Below, one piece after another: positions 33,159-42,751 of a stretch of DNA of 64,000 bases (position 1 is the stretch's first letter; every line of letters begins with the position of its first letter). A program made the position numbers and the translations under genes. Below the pieces are notes generated by a model, which was given only the letters and a program-made list of their open reading frames with translations, was not told where the DNA came from and ran no database searches. Origin of the DNA: an uncultured Myxococcales bacterium (lineage in GTDB: Bacteria > Myxococcota_A > UBA9042); the NCBI GenBank assembly GCA_903924465.1, contig CAIYBN010000082.1:62001-126000 (forward strand), written 5' to 3'.

Positions 33159-34403
33159 ATGCCCTCGACCGCACTTCGTGAATCGTTCGCTCTCCTGCGC
33201 ACCCGGCGTTTCGGCACATTCTGGTTTGCCAGCCTGCTGTCCAACATTGGTTCGTGGGCCCAGCAGGTCGCCGAACCGTGGCTCTTGCTGAGTCTGGGCG
33301 CCTCGCCCTTTCTCGTCGGACTCGACTCGTTCGCCATGAGCGCGCCGGTCTTCCTGCTCACGCTGGTGGGCGGCATCCTGGCCGACAGGGCGGACCGCCG
33401 TCGGGTCATCACCGCGTTTCAGTCGGCGCAAGCGCTCTGCCCAATCCTCATCGTCGTCCTCCTGCTGACGCACACGCTGCAGCCGTGGATGATCATCGCG
33501 CTGTCGCTCGTCGTCGGCATCACCGATGCGCTGTCACTGCCGTCGTTCGCCTCGATTGTGCCGACCATCGTCGAACGCAAGCACATTCCTGCGGGCGTCG
33601 CGCTGAACGCCGCGCAGTTCAACCTGTCCCGCGTCGCCGGCCCGGCGCTGGCCGGCGTGCTGATGGCGAGCATCGGCGCAGTCGGCTGTTTTGCCCTGAA
33701 TGCCGCGTCCTATCTGCCTTTCATCGGCGTCGCGCTGTGGATTCTGCCGCGTCAGCCCGTGCGGTCGCGATCGGAGCGCATCGCGCTGCTGCGCAGTCCA
33801 TTCACCGGCATCGGCGCCATCACCCGACAGTCCCAACTGCGCGGGGCGATTCTCACCACCTTCTTCTCCAGCCTGTTCTGCGCACCCTTCATCACGTTTT
33901 CGCCCGTGCTCGTCAGGGACGTTCTGCGCGGCGACGCCAGCCAATACAGCCTCGCAGTCGGCGCATTCGGCTTGGGCGGCGTCCTCGGCGCGGTTTCCCT
34001 CCTCGCCATCGACGCCAGGCGCGACCGCCGTTGGCTCGCCACGATCTTCGCCGTCGTGTTTGGCGTCACGCTCCTGCTGACCGCGCGGAATTCCTCGCTC
34101 TGGTTGCTCCCCGGCCTGATGGTGCTCGGCGGTGTCTCGATGGCCATCGCCAACACGTCGACCAACACGCTCCTGCAAGCTTCCGCCGCCGCCGAAGTGC
34201 GCGGTCAGGCCGTGAGTCTCTTCCTGCTGGCGATGCGCGGCGGCATCGCGCTGGGCAGCCTGTTGACCGGCGCCGCAGTCAGCCTGTGGGGCATTCGCCA
34301 CGCGCTGCTGCTCGACGGCGTGCTGGCGATTGTCGTGCAGCTCTGGATCGCCCGCTCGTGGCTGCGCGGTTCATGTGACACGGATGCGCTTCCCCAGCCC
34401 TGA
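33159..34403 (+). CDS. MFS exporter (EntS-like)
   Basis: A 414-residue, twelve-helix transporter of the MFS_3/EntS group. The N-terminal RRFGTFWFASLLSNIGSWAQ and the cytoplasmic loop GILADRADRRRVI (the G-x-LaDRxxRR motif A) are diagnostic. A second motif-A-like SLLAIDARRDRRWLA follows helix 8. These carriers export siderophores or drugs by proton antiport. There is no associated siderophore gene, so the substrate is unknown. The ribosome site is weak, and the gene stands alone before the convergent lipoprotein. Confidence 0.92.
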   Translation: MPSTALRESFALLRTRRFGTFWFASLLSNIGSWAQQVAEPWLLLSLGASPFLVGLDSFAMSAPVFLLTLVGGILADRADRRRVITAFQSAQALCPILIVVLLLTHTLQPWMIIALSLVVGITDALSLPSFASIVPTIVERKHIPAGVALNAAQFNLSRVAGPALAGVLMASIGAVGCFALNAASYLPFIGVALWILPRQPVRSRSERIALLRSPFTGIGAITRQSQLRGAILTTFFSSLFCAPFITFSPVLVRDVLRGDASQYSLAVGAFGLGGVLGAVSLLAIDARRDRRWLATIFAVVFGVTLLLTARNSSLWLLPGLMVLGGVSMAIANTSTNTLLQASAAAEVRGQAVSLFLLAMRGGIALGSLLTGAAVSLWGIRHALLLDGVLAIVVQLWIARSWLRGSCDTDALPQP

Positions 34404-34513
34404 CGTTGGACCAGCCGCACGCAAATCCCCGCAACTTCCAGGCTGCAGCAGCTGATTTCGTGACGCTCACGTCTGGCGCCGCGCCCGCGCGGACCCGGGC
34501 TGACCGGCGATTG

Positions 34514-34837
34514 TCAGTCCGGCGCGTTCATGTCAGACGCGTATGCATCGTCGTACTCGCTGGTGCCGAAACCGGGGCAGACCTGCTGGTAGTGCGAATT
34601 GTCCACCATCATGTCGCAGCTGCCCAGCGTCGGCTCGGGGCCGAGTTCGCAGTGCCAATTTCCCTCGACGCAGATCAGTTTGATCCACGGCTTGCAGCAA
34701 CACACCCCGTCCGCCGCCGTGAGGGTGCGACAAGTGGACCCGGAGCCGGCCGCGGAACTGTTGCCGCAGCCGACAAGCACGACAAGCGTGAGAAGCGTGC
34801 GCCAGCCAAAGAAGGCGATGGCGGGCGAGTCGGCCAC
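34514..34837 (-). CDS. small Cys-rich lipoprotein
   Basis: The protein has 107 residues from a GTG start. The signal AFFGWRTLLTLVVLVGC ends in lipobox LVGC, followed by a Gly/Ser spacer and nine cysteines in about 60 residues (CRTL, CCCKPWIKLIC, CELG, CDMM, CPG). The mature part is disulfide-prone and acidic (ends YDDAYASDMNAPD). No family is recognised. No ribosome site is visible before the GTG. An inverted repeat, GGTCCAG-CGT-CTGGACC (34849-34865), lies just upstream. Convergent with the MFS gene. Confidence 0.6.
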   Translation of the reverse strand: MADSPAIAFFGWRTLLTLVVLVGCGNSSAAGSGSTCRTLTAADGVCCCKPWIKLICVEGNWHCELGPEPTLGSCDMMVDNSHYQQVCPGFGTSEYDDAYASDMNAPD

Positions 34838-34961
34838 AATTCAGTAGAGGTCCAGCGTCTGGACCGCTGCAGCCAGTTGGTCGAAGCGTGTCGATCGCAG
34901 AACCGCCATCTTGCGCCATCTGCCACCTCAGCACCGCGTCAGCAACCGCACCATCCCGACC

Positions 34962-34990
34962 AGTCTGACCTCGCCCGCCCCCTCCGTCAA
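34962..34990 (-). promoter_or_regulatory. candidate promoter for the small Cys-rich lipoprotein
   Basis: On the minus strand TTGACG (34990-34985), a 17-base spacer and CAGACT (34967-34962) give a transcript with about 115 untranslated bases before the GTG at 34837. Confidence 0.35.
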
Positions 34991-35084
34991 CTGCCTATTC
35001 TTGCTCGACTATGCCAACTCGAACGGACTTCACCGCCCAAAACGCGGCTTCAACCCACCAACTCCGCGGAGGCGTGGGTCCCGA

Positions 35085-35107
35085 TTTGGCGTCGGCACGA
35101 CGCCAAA
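35085..35107. repeat. perfect 10-base hairpin
   Basis: TTTGGCGTCG-GCA-CGACGCCAAA has perfect 10-base arms and a three-base loop. It sits downstream of acnB and might be a second transcription-termination or processing hairpin; there is no T-run. Confidence 0.5.
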
Positions 35108-35169
35108 AGCTCGCGGGCCCCGCGCCGATCTCATTCTGTGGACTTTCCACGCCCGGCCAGGAAGAGAGC

Positions 35170-35196
35170 GCGAGAGAAACCTGCGGTTTCTCTCGC
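35170..35196 (-). terminator. strong hairpin downstream of acnB
   Basis: GCGAGAGAAACC-TGC-GGTTTCTCTCGC has perfect 12-base arms and a three-base loop, 33 bases after the acnB stop. It is followed on the minus strand by GCTCTCTTCC rather than a T-run, so it may be an mRNA-stabilising hairpin rather than a classical intrinsic terminator. Confidence 0.5.
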
Positions 35197-35228
35197 ATCC
35201 GGCGCGCCTGCGGCGCCGGCCCGCAGTG

Positions 35229-37817
35229 CTACACAAACCCCGCCTGCGCCGGATCAATCTTGAACACCGGAATCTGGTCAAAACTCAAATACTTGTAAAT
35301 CCGCGCGCTGTCCGCCTTCAACACCGCGGTCTCCGCCATGTACTCGGCCTTGGTCGGAATCCGTCCGAGCCGCGCGCAGATCGCCGCGAGCTCCGCCGAG
35401 CCCAGGTACACGAACGTGTCCTTGCCCAGACGATTCGGGAAGTTGCGCGTCGAGGTCGACATCACCGTCGCGCCTTCGCGCACCTGCGCCTGGTTGCCCA
35501 TGCACAGCGAGCAGCCCGGCATTTCCGTGCGCGCACCCGCCGAGCCGAAGACGCCGTAGTGGCCTTCCTCGCTCAGCTGCTCCGCGTCCATCTTGGTCGG
35601 CGGCGCGACCCAGAGCTTCGTCGGCAAATCGCGCTTGCCTTCCAGCAGCTTCGACGCCGCGCGGAAATGGCCGATGTTGGTCATGCAGGAACCGATGAAG
35701 ACTTCCTCAATCTTCGTCCCCGCCACTTCCGACAGCGTCTTCACGTCATCCGGATCGTTCGGGCACGCCACAATCGGCTCGTGGATTTCCGCCAAGTCGA
35801 TGTCGATCACCGCCGCGTACTGGGCATCCGCGTCGCCCTTGAGCAGCTCAGGCTTGGCCAGCCACGCCTGCTGCGCGGCAATCCGCCGTTGCAGCGTGCG
35901 CGGATCCTTGTAACCTTTGGCAATCATCCATTGCATCAGCGCAATATTGCTCCGGATGTACTCGATGATCGGCTCTTTGTTCAGGTGCACCGTGCACGCC
36001 GCCGCCGAGCGTTCCGCCGAGGCGTCACTCAACTCAAACGCTTGTTCCACCTTCAAGTCTGGCAGACCCTCGATTTCCAGGATGCGCCCGGAGAACACGT
36101 TCTTCTTGCCTTTCTTCTCGACCGTCAGCAGGCCGGCCTTGATGGCGTACAGCGGAATCGCATTGACCAAATCGCGCAACGTCACGCCGGGCTGCATCTT
36201 GCCCTTGAAGCGCACGAGCACGGATTCCGGCATGTCCAGCGGCATGACGCCCGTGGCCGCGGCGAACGCGACGAGGCCTGAACCAGCGGGGAAGCTGATG
36301 CCGATGGGGAAGCGCGTGTGGCTGTCGCCGCCCGTGCCGACGGTGTCGGGCAGCAGCAGGCGGTTCAACCAGCTGTGGATGACGCCGTCGCCGGGACGCA
36401 GCGAGACGCCGCCGCGGGTGCTGATGAACTCGGGCAGTTCATGATGCATTTTGACGTCGACCGGCTTCGGATACGCCGCCGTGTGGCAGAACGACTGCAT
36501 CACCAGATCGGCGCTGAAGCCCAGGCACGCCAAATCCTTCAGCTCGTCGCGCGTCATCGGCCCGGTCGTATCCTGCGAACCCACCGAGGTCATCTTCGGC
36601 TCGCAGTACGTTCCCGGCCGCACGCCCTGGCCTTCCGGCAGACCGCAGGCGCGACCGACCATCTTCTGCGCCAACGAGAAGCCCTTCTGGGTGTCCGAAG
36701 GATTCTGCGGCAGGCGGAACAGCGTCGACGCCGGCAGTCCCAAGGCTTCACGCGCCTTCGCCGTCAAACCGCGACCGACAATCAGCGGAATCCGTCCGCC
36801 CGCGCGCACTTCGTCGAACAGCACGTCGCTCTTGACCGTGAACTCCGCGATGACCTTGCCGTTCTTGAGCGCCTTGCCCTCATACGGCCGCAGCTCGATG
36901 GTGTCGCCCATGTTCATCTGCGAGGCGTCGAGCTCAATCGGCAGCGCGCCGGCGTCTTCCATGGTGTTGTAGAAGATCGGCGCGATCTTGGATCCCAGGC
37001 ACACGCCGCCGAAGCGCTTGTTCGGCACGAACGGGATGTCCTCGCCGGTGAACCACAGCACCGAGTTCGTCGCCGACTTGCGGCTCGAGCCTGTGCCCAC
37101 AACGTCGCCCACATACGCGACCAGGTTGCCCTTGGCGCGCAGCGATTCGATGAACGCCACCGGTCCGCGCTTGCCATCCTCTTCCGGCGTAATGCCGTCG
37201 CGCTTGTTCTTCAGCATCGCCAGCGCGTGCAGCGGAATGTCCGGGCGGCTCCATGCGTCCGGCGCGGGCGACAAATCGTCGGTATTCGTTTCGCCGGTCA
37301 CCTTGAGCACCGTCAGCTGAATCGACTTGGGCACTTCCGGCCGGCTCGTGAACCATTCGGCGTCCGCCCAGCTCTGCAGCACCGCCTTGGCGAACGCATT
37401 GCCGGCATCGGCCTTCACTTTGACGTCGTGGAACTGGTCGAACATCAGCAGCGTCTTCTTCAGACCCTCTGCGGCCACCGCGCCGACCGTCGCGTCGTCC
37501 AGCAAGTCGATGAGCGGGCTGATGTTGTAGCCGCCGAGCATGGTTCCCAGCAGGTGCGTCGCCGACTCGCGCGAAATCAGCGGGCATTTCTCCGTGCCGT
37601 GCGCGACCGCCGCCAGATAGCTCGCCTTGACCTTCGCCGCATCGTCCACGCCAGCCGGCACGCGATGGGTGATGAGCTCCACCAGTGTCGCTTCCTCGCC
37701 CTTGGGCGGGTGCTTCAGCAATTCGATCAGTTCCGCGGTCTGAACGACGGAAAGCGGCAGCGCGGGAATGCCCAAGGCAGCGCGTTCGGCGACGTGTTTT
37801 CGGTAGGCTTGCAGCAT
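35229..37817 (-). CDS. acnB: aconitate hydratase B
   Basis: AcnB interconverts citrate and isocitrate in the TCA cycle. The 862-residue length matches the AcnB type (E. coli 865) and not AcnA. The three [4Fe-4S] cysteines are at about 710 ([10 protein letters not shown]), 768 and 771 ([13 protein letters not shown]), essentially the same as E. coli 710, 769 and 772. Other conserved blocks are [35 protein letters not shown] and [21 protein letters not shown]. The ATG at 37817 has TGGAG upstream and gives the normal AcnB N-terminus ([21 protein letters not shown]); longer in-frame starts are less likely. It lies downstream of the E1 genes on the same strand but has its own promoter candidate. 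Confidence 0.98.
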   Translation of the reverse strand: MLQAYRKHVAERAALGIPALPLSVVQTAELIELLKHPPKGEEATLVELITHRVPAGVDDAAKVKASYLAAVAHGTEKCPLISRESATHLLGTMLGGYNISPLIDLLDDATVGAVAAEGLKKTLLMFDQFHDVKVKADAGNAFAKAVLQSWADAEWFTSRPEVPKSIQLTVLKVTGETNTDDLSPAPDAWSRPDIPLHALAMLKNKRDGITPEEDGKRGPVAFIESLRAKGNLVAYVGDVVGTGSSRKSATNSVLWFTGEDIPFVPNKRFGGVCLGSKIAPIFYNTMEDAGALPIELDASQMNMGDTIELRPYEGKALKNGKVIAEFTVKSDVLFDEVRAGGRIPLIVGRGLTAKAREALGLPASTLFRLPQNPSDTQKGFSLAQKMVGRACGLPEGQGVRPGTYCEPKMTSVGSQDTTGPMTRDELKDLACLGFSADLVMQSFCHTAAYPKPVDVKMHHELPEFISTRGGVSLRPGDGVIHSWLNRLLLPDTVGTGGDSHTRFPIGISFPAGSGLVAFAAATGVMPLDMPESVLVRFKGKMQPGVTLRDLVNAIPLYAIKAGLLTVEKKGKKNVFSGRILEIEGLPDLKVEQAFELSDASAERSAAACTVHLNKEPIIEYIRSNIALMQWMIAKGYKDPRTLQRRIAAQQAWLAKPELLKGDADAQYAAVIDIDLAEIHEPIVACPNDPDDVKTLSEVAGTKIEEVFIGSCMTNIGHFRAASKLLEGKRDLPTKLWVAPPTKMDAEQLSEEGHYGVFGSAGARTEMPGCSLCMGNQAQVREGATVMSTSTRNFPNRLGKDTFVYLGSAELAAICARLGRIPTKAEYMAETAVLKADSARIYKYLSFDQIPVFKIDPAQAGFV

Positions 37818-37954
37818 GGCGGCTCCAGAGGATCGAGGCTTGAGGCGTTCGGGCGAAAAGGCACCCACGGTGTCGCGTCGCGGCCGCAGCGCAAGATTGC
37901 ACGTGGGTCCAACGCCCGCCGACGCGGTTTGCCCGGTCATCCGGGCGGCGCGGG

Positions 37955-37983
37955 AGTGTCGCGCTTGAGCGGAAGTCCGTCAA
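37955..37983 (-). promoter_or_regulatory. candidate promoter for acnB
   Basis: On the minus strand TTGACG (37983-37978), a 17-base spacer and GACACT (37960-37955) precede an untranslated leader of about 130 bases. A perfect hairpin, GCCCGG-TCAT-CCGGGC (37931-37946), sits in that leader. Confidence 0.5.
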
Positions 37984-38072
37984 GCTGGGGCGCCATGCCG
38001 GTCAAGGTGAACGTTTCGTAACTATTCGGTATCGCGAGAGAAATCTGCCTTCTGGAAATCCGGGATCCGCAG

Positions 38073-39128
38073 CTACGCTGGCGCCGTGGCCATCCGCCGC
38101 ATCGCCGCCAGCACGTCGTCCTGCTGTGGCACGCTATTTTGCTCGTAGCCCCACGCCAGACCCACACCCGGCACGTCCAGCCCGGCCAGCAGCTCCGGCT
38201 TCAATTCCAGACTGTAGAACGCCTCGTCCATGACCTTGCGGATGATGTGCTCGCCAAAATTGGTCACTTCCGTGTCTTCATTGATCACCAGCAACCGTCC
38301 GGTCTTCTCGACAGAAGCCTTGACCATCGGCAAATCGAACGGATAAATCGTCCGCAGATCAATGACTTCGACGTCGATGCCTTCCTTGGCCAGCGCGTCC
38401 GCCGCCACGACGCTCACCGGCAGCATGCGCCCGTACGTCACCACCGTCAGCGCCTCGCCCACGCGCGCGATGGTCGCCTCGCCAATCGGCACGCGGTAGT
38501 CCTCCACCGGCGGCCAGTTCGGCTGCCAGTCGGAGCGATCGCCCAGCGGCGCATCAATCATGTTGTGCAACGTGCGCTCATCCGCCGGCTCGCCGGGAAT
38601 CAGCTCCGCGCCCTTTTGCCGCATCAGCGCTTTCGGCGCGAGGAACAGCACGGGATTCGGCTCGGCAATTGCCGACAGCATCAGGCCATACGCATCCTTG
38701 GGATTGGACGGCATGACGATCTTCCAGCCCTGGATGTGCGTGGCGATGCTTTCGAAACTGTGGGAATGGTACATCGAGCCGTGAATGCCGGAGCCGACGG
38801 GCGTCATCAACACCATCGGCACGTGGTATTCGCCCGCCGACGACCACGTGACGTTGCCGCAGAGCTTGAGCAAATCGATGACGTTGTAGATGTAGTCGCA
38901 GAACTGGATCTCCGCCACCGGCTTGCCGCCCGCATACGCAATGCCCAGCGCCGTGCCAATGATGCCGCGTTCGTCCAGCGGCGCGTTCCACGCCGTCTTC
39001 AGCCCTTGCGTCGCGGTAAACACGCCGCCCAACGGCGCACCGACGTCCTCACCGAAAATGTCGGTCACGCCCAGATGTTCTTCGCCATAATGCAGCGCCA
39101 TGCGAATGGCCTGTGCGAGATTTGCCAT
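38073..39128 (-). CDS. 2-oxoacid dehydrogenase E1 component, beta subunit
   Basis: With the alpha subunit it forms a thiamine-diphosphate E1 that decarboxylates a 2-oxoacid, either pyruvate or a branched-chain 2-oxoacid. This 351-residue beta subunit has GEDVGAPLGGVFTATQGL, DERGIIGTALGIAYAGGKPV and the catalytic-pocket HGSMYHSHSFES, plus the C-terminal transketolase domain (VIDLRTIYPFDLPMV, NEDTEVTNFGEHI). The sequence fits the 3-methyl-2-oxobutanoate dehydrogenase-like E1 of delta-type proteobacteria. No E2, E3 or lipoyl protein is in the window, so E1 must work with partners encoded elsewhere. The ATG has AGGA nine bases upstream. Confidence 0.93.
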   Translation of the reverse strand: MANLAQAIRMALHYGEEHLGVTDIFGEDVGAPLGGVFTATQGLKTAWNAPLDERGIIGTALGIAYAGGKPVAEIQFCDYIYNVIDLLKLCGNVTWSSAGEYHVPMVLMTPVGSGIHGSMYHSHSFESIATHIQGWKIVMPSNPKDAYGLMLSAIAEPNPVLFLAPKALMRQKGAELIPGEPADERTLHNMIDAPLGDRSDWQPNWPPVEDYRVPIGEATIARVGEALTVVTYGRMLPVSVVAADALAKEGIDVEVIDLRTIYPFDLPMVKASVEKTGRLLVINEDTEVTNFGEHIIRKVMDEAFYSLELKPELLAGLDVPGVGLAWGYEQNSVPQQDDVLAAMRRMATAPA

Positions 39129-39137
39129 CTTGTGTCC

Positions 39138-40136
39138 TTAGTTACTGGCTGTGCCTTCATGCCACACATGCTGCAGCACGTGCTCTTTGCCCGGCATGGG
39201 CTCGGCAATCACCTTTTGCAGGTCGGCGGCCAACTGCGTGTTGTGCTTGTCCCACACGCTGCGAATCTCCGCTTCAGTCATCAGGTTTTCGCGGACGAGC
39301 CGCGCTTCATACAGCCCAACGCAATCCGGCTCATCGTAGCGATTCGCGCCCGAACTCGACGAATGCCCGTACAGCCGCGACACGTTGGCCTGCAGGCAGT
39401 AAGGCTTGCGCTCGTGGCGCACGTACGCCATCGCTTCGACAAGCGCGTGCCAACTGGCAATCGGGTCGTTGCCATCGACACACGCGTTGCGAATGCCAAA
39501 GCCGTTGGCGCGCTCGTTCAGATGGCGGTTGTTCTGCGTCTGCGATGCCGGCGTGGAAATGCCAAATTCGTTCTGGGCAATCAGGATCAGCACCGGCAGT
39601 TCGCGTTCCGGCCGGGTCGACCAGTTCATGCACGTCCAGAAATCGCCTTCCGCCGAGCCAGCATCGCCGCCCGTCACGTACGACAAACCATCGCCACCGT
39701 GGCGCTTTTGCACCAGCGCCGTGCCAATCACCGTTGCATACTGCGTCTCGATGGTCGGCGTCACCGGCACGACATTCCACGGCTTGATGGCAAAATGGTT
39801 CACAAAATTGCGACCTTTCGAATACGGATCCGTCGCCGTCGCGCGCATCTGCCGCAGCATGTTGATCGGCTCTGCGCCCATCGCCAGGATGGTCGCGCTC
39901 GAGCGGTAATGCAGGTGCAGGTAATCAAAATCCGGGCCGTGGCCCTTCTTGGTCAAAAAGCCCAGCGGCACGTTGAAGCCTTCTTCGCCCGGGCCGCCAA
40001 TCCAGAAATAGCCGTGCCCGGTCCGCATCATGCGAATCAGCATTTCTTCGGTCGCGCGGCCCAGCACCATCTTGTCATGGATGGCGATTTTCATTTTGGC
40101 ATCGAGCTTGGGCGCTTTCCAGGTAGTCGCTGACAT
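39138..40136 (-). CDS. 2-oxoacid dehydrogenase E1 component, alpha subunit
   Basis: The 332-residue alpha subunit has the thiamine-diphosphate motif GGDAGSAEGDFWTCMNWS followed by IAQNEFGISTP, and GKGYFWIGGPGEE-like TGHGYFWIGGPGEEGFN near residues 40-55. GRNFVNHF and SRLYGHSSSSGANR are further family blocks. The ATG at 40136 (MSATTWKAPKL) is favoured over an extended upstream start by the clean family N-terminus. It lies nine bases before the beta subunit start, so the two are co-translated. The region upstream carries a good TACACT promoter. Whether the substrate is pyruvate or a branched-chain oxoacid cannot be decided here. Confidence 0.92.
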   Translation of the reverse strand: MSATTWKAPKLDAKMKIAIHDKMVLGRATEEMLIRMMRTGHGYFWIGGPGEEGFNVPLGFLTKKGHGPDFDYLHLHYRSSATILAMGAEPINMLRQMRATATDPYSKGRNFVNHFAIKPWNVVPVTPTIETQYATVIGTALVQKRHGGDGLSYVTGGDAGSAEGDFWTCMNWSTRPERELPVLILIAQNEFGISTPASQTQNNRHLNERANGFGIRNACVDGNDPIASWHALVEAMAYVRHERKPYCLQANVSRLYGHSSSSGANRYDEPDCVGLYEARLVRENLMTEAEIRSVWDKHNTQLAADLQKVIAEPMPGKEHVLQHVWHEGTASN

Positions 40137-40176
40137 CGGCAGACTCGGCGCGCGTTGCGGGCGCGTTGGCAGCGGG

Positions 40177-40205
40177 AGTGTAGCGCAGGTTTCCGGGGAC
40201 GTCAG
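40177..40205 (-). promoter_or_regulatory. promoter of the E1 alpha-beta operon
   Basis: On the minus strand CTGACG (40205-40200), a 17-base spacer and TACACT (40182-40177) lie about 40 bases before the ATG at 40136. Confidence 0.5.
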
Positions 40206-40216
40206 CAGGCAGGCGC

Positions 40217-40247
40217 TTGATCCAAATCCGCGCGAGTGGCATACGCT
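40217..40247 (+). promoter_or_regulatory. weak promoter for the flippase gene
   Basis: TTGATC (40217-40222), a long 19-base spacer and TACGCT (40242-40247) lie 59 bases before the ATG at 40307. Confidence 0.3.
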
Positions 40248-40306
40248 TGCGCTTGGGCCCGTGCGAGGCTGGCAACAACGCAACAGCCTTGATCATTGAG
40301 CGCCGG

Positions 40307-41872
40307 ATGAGCGAAAACACCGATCAGCATCAGCCCGCTCGCCAAGGAACCCTGCGTCAGACGCTGTGGATTCTGGCGGAAACCATGGTGCCGGCAGCCA
40401 TTCCGTTGGTCGTGACGCCGCTGGTGCTGCGCGGTCTCGGGGCGGATCGCTACGGTCTGCTGCTGCTGTCGCTGAGCGTCGCCAGTCTCGGCGCGCTGTC
40501 GGACATGGGCCTCTCCATCGTCGGCGCGCGGGAACTGTCCGTGGGCCGCGCGCGTCAGGATGCGCCGTATGTCCAGCGCGTGATGTCGACGCTGCTCGTG
40601 GTCTACGCGGCGCTGGGTGCCGTGGTCGCGCTGTTTCTGGGCTTGTTTGCGCCGTGGCTGGCGATTCACGCGTTTCACCTGAGCGCAACGCTCGCCCCTC
40701 TGGGCGCCGTTGCCCTGCGCTGGGCGGGCCTGGGCACGTTTCTGCAACTGCTCACCGGTCTGGTCTTCGGCTTTTTTCGATCGGCGGAACGCTTTGACAT
40801 CACGGCCCGAACGACGCTGCTCGCGACGGCGCTGGGCCAGTGCGTCGTCGTCTGGTGTGCGTTCCACGGCGATCTGCAGGGCGTAATCCTCGGGTCGATG
40901 GGGCCCGCGCTCTTGCAAATTCCGCTCATGTTTGTCGTCGGCTGGCGGTCGCAGCGGCAATGGATCGGCTGGCAACCGCCGTCGCTGCAGCTCATGCGCC
41001 ACATGATTGGGCTGGCGGCGTACCAATTCGCCGCGGCGCTCTTCTACCGCGTCGGCGAGCAGGCCAGTCGTCTTCTGCTGACACGTCTCGCCGGGCCGGC
41101 AGCGCTCGGCTACTACAGCATTCCGTTTTCCCTCGTGCAGCAACTGCAGTCGCTGGTCGCGGCTCCGGCGCAACTCCTCTTGCCGCGCATCGCCGGTCTG
41201 ACGGCTTCCGGGGCGCAAAGCGATGCGGCGGAGGCCGTCCGGCGCGCGGCCAAATTGGTGCTGTGGGTAGGCGTTGCCGGCTTTGCGCCGCTCATCCTGT
41301 GTTCCCGCGAGCTGCTGACCGCGTGGCTGGGCGCCGAATTTGCTCAGCAAGCCACGCCAAATCTGATGATCTTCGGTGTCGCCGGTGTCGCCGGTGCGCT
41401 GCGGATGGCCTACGTCTACGTGCTCTACGGCTTGGGCGACACGCGCACCGTCATGTTCGGCGAAGCATTTCGCGCCGCTACCCACATCGCGCTTTTGGCC
41501 ATTCTGGTGCCGCTGATTGGACCGGTCGGCGCGGCGATTGCCTGGCTGCTGTCCTGGCCGACCATCGAGTTCTACCGCCGACGGGTGACGCTGGCGCTGC
41601 TGCCGGACATGTGGCACGGCGGCGTGCGCGTCGTGGCGACCACCGCGGCGGTGGGTCTGGCGTTCGGCGCGGTGGCGCATCTCGCGTTGCGCGCGGGCGT
41701 GCCGCATGGGCCGATTGGCATCGCGCTGGTGCTCGTCGCGTCGGGTAGCGCCACGCTGCTGACGCTTGTGACCATCGCACTGTGGCGCTGGCCCTTTGCC
41801 GCCGATGCGGACGCCTTGCGCTCAGCGGCGCTCGACCTGATCCAGCGCCTGCGCAGCAAGTTCGGCCGATAA
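40307..41872 (+). CDS. polysaccharide flippase (Wzx/MATE-like)
   Basis: The 521-residue protein has about twelve to fourteen helices in the MOP-superfamily pattern: PLVVTPLVLRGLGADRYGLLL, LFYRVGEQASRLLLTRLAG and LLLPRIAGLTASGAQS are diagnostic of Wzx/RfbX-type carriers. These flip polyprenyl-linked oligosaccharides to the outer face of the cytoplasmic membrane. The ATG at 40307 begins MSENTDQHQPARQG before the first helix. It is divergent from the E1 operon and convergent with the FkbM gene. An FkbM methyltransferase and a sugar aminotransferase nearby support a polysaccharide role. Confidence 0.85.
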   Translation: MSENTDQHQPARQGTLRQTLWILAETMVPAAIPLVVTPLVLRGLGADRYGLLLLSLSVASLGALSDMGLSIVGARELSVGRARQDAPYVQRVMSTLLVVYAALGAVVALFLGLFAPWLAIHAFHLSATLAPLGAVALRWAGLGTFLQLLTGLVFGFFRSAERFDITARTTLLATALGQCVVVWCAFHGDLQGVILGSMGPALLQIPLMFVVGWRSQRQWIGWQPPSLQLMRHMIGLAAYQFAAALFYRVGEQASRLLLTRLAGPAALGYYSIPFSLVQQLQSLVAAPAQLLLPRIAGLTASGAQSDAAEAVRRAAKLVLWVGVAGFAPLILCSRELLTAWLGAEFAQQATPNLMIFGVAGVAGALRMAYVYVLYGLGDTRTVMFGEAFRAATHIALLAILVPLIGPVGAAIAWLLSWPTIEFYRRRVTLALLPDMWHGGVRVVATTAAVGLAFGAVAHLALRAGVPHGPIGIALVLVASGSATLLTLVTIALWRWPFAADADALRSAALDLIQRLRSKFGR

Positions 41873-41878
41873 GACGCG

Positions 41879-42688
41879 TCAGGCCTTGGTCTGCCACACG
41901 AAATTGTCGACTTCCGCGCGCGCCTCGTTCACCGGTTCCAGACCAGCTGCGTGCAGCAACGCGTCCGCCTCCGCCCGCTTGTCGGCAAAGGTTTCCAGCA
42001 GCATCCACACCTGGTTCTGACCGAGCGTCTGCTGCGCGCCTCGCAGCACCGCCGCCTCGTGGCCTTCCACGTCCATCTTGATGAGCAGAGATTCCCCACG
42101 CAAATCAACGATATCGTCCAGTCGCCGCAGGTCAATGGTCACCGACTTGCCGGACCCCGTGCGCTCCACTGACTTCATCCCGGCATTGCGCGGACCGGTC
42201 GGATGGCTTTCCGGATCAAACAGTTGCGCCTCCCGCGGCGCATCCGAGAGGCCGAACGGCATCACGGTCACTTTGTGGGCCAAGCGGTTCATCAGCAAAT
42301 TCGCCTGAAGCTGCGTGCGGTTGTCCGGCGCTGGCTCAAACGCGAAGACCCGTTCCACGCTGGGCAATTGCGCCAAGGGCACCGTAAATGCGCCGATGTT
42401 GGCCCCGATGTCGAGCACGTACCGGACGTTGCGCTGCACGGCCACTTCGCGCACCAGTTCGACCTGCCCGGCCTCGTACGCGCCGAACAGGTAGACGTGG
42501 CTGTCGATGTAACTATCCAGATCAACTAGGAATTGATTGCCCCAGCGATCCTCGGTGACGCGCCAGCCGTTCAGGCGTCGGAGCACCTGGCCCTGGACGC
42601 GCCATTCCCCGCGCCGCTGCCCCCACGCGCGCACCGCTTGCCGCATCAGGTCCTGACGCAGCCAGCGCAGCGACTCGGTTGTTCGCAT
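41879..42688 (-). CDS. FkbM-family methyltransferase
   Basis: FkbM enzymes methylate hydroxyl groups of sugars or polyketides with SAM. The 269-residue protein has motif I VLDIGANIGAFTVPLAQL and the family hallmark LLIKMDVEGHEAAVLRGA. The N-terminal 60 residues are a helical extension of unknown role. The ATG at 42688 follows GGAG; a longer upstream frame is less likely. It lies 64 bases downstream of the thiolase gene on the same strand and is convergent with the flippase gene. A sugar substrate is favoured by the surrounding genes. Confidence 0.9.
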   Translation of the reverse strand: MRTTESLRWLRQDLMRQAVRAWGQRRGEWRVQGQVLRRLNGWRVTEDRWGNQFLVDLDSYIDSHVYLFGAYEAGQVELVREVAVQRNVRYVLDIGANIGAFTVPLAQLPSVERVFAFEPAPDNRTQLQANLLMNRLAHKVTVMPFGLSDAPREAQLFDPESHPTGPRNAGMKSVERTGSGKSVTIDLRRLDDIVDLRGESLLIKMDVEGHEAAVLRGAQQTLGQNQVWMLLETFADKRAEADALLHAAGLEPVNEARAEVDNFVWQTKA

Positions 42689-42751
42689 GGTCTCCAACTC
42701 CGATGGCCGCTGGTCTGTTCGCCGCTGCCGTGCGTGCACACCGTGTCGAGT

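Larger units (their letters stand above)
34838..35228. other. intergenic region with several perfect hairpins
   Basis: About 390 bases hold no convincing gene; open frames here are Arg/Pro/Ala-rich and without domains. The stretch does contain a candidate minus-strand promoter (34962-34990) and perfect hairpins at 34849-34865, 35085-35107 and 35170-35196. Confidence 0.5.

Noticed and set aside
31293-33473. 726-residue minus-strand frame opposite the SGNH gene
   Set aside because: Shadow frame rich in Arg, His and Gln; the SGNH motifs on the plus strand are certain.
34406-35263. 285-residue plus-strand frame in the acnB-downstream gap
   Set aside because: Low-complexity Arg/Ala/Pro sequence with no ribosome site or domain; it runs across a lipoprotein on the other strand.
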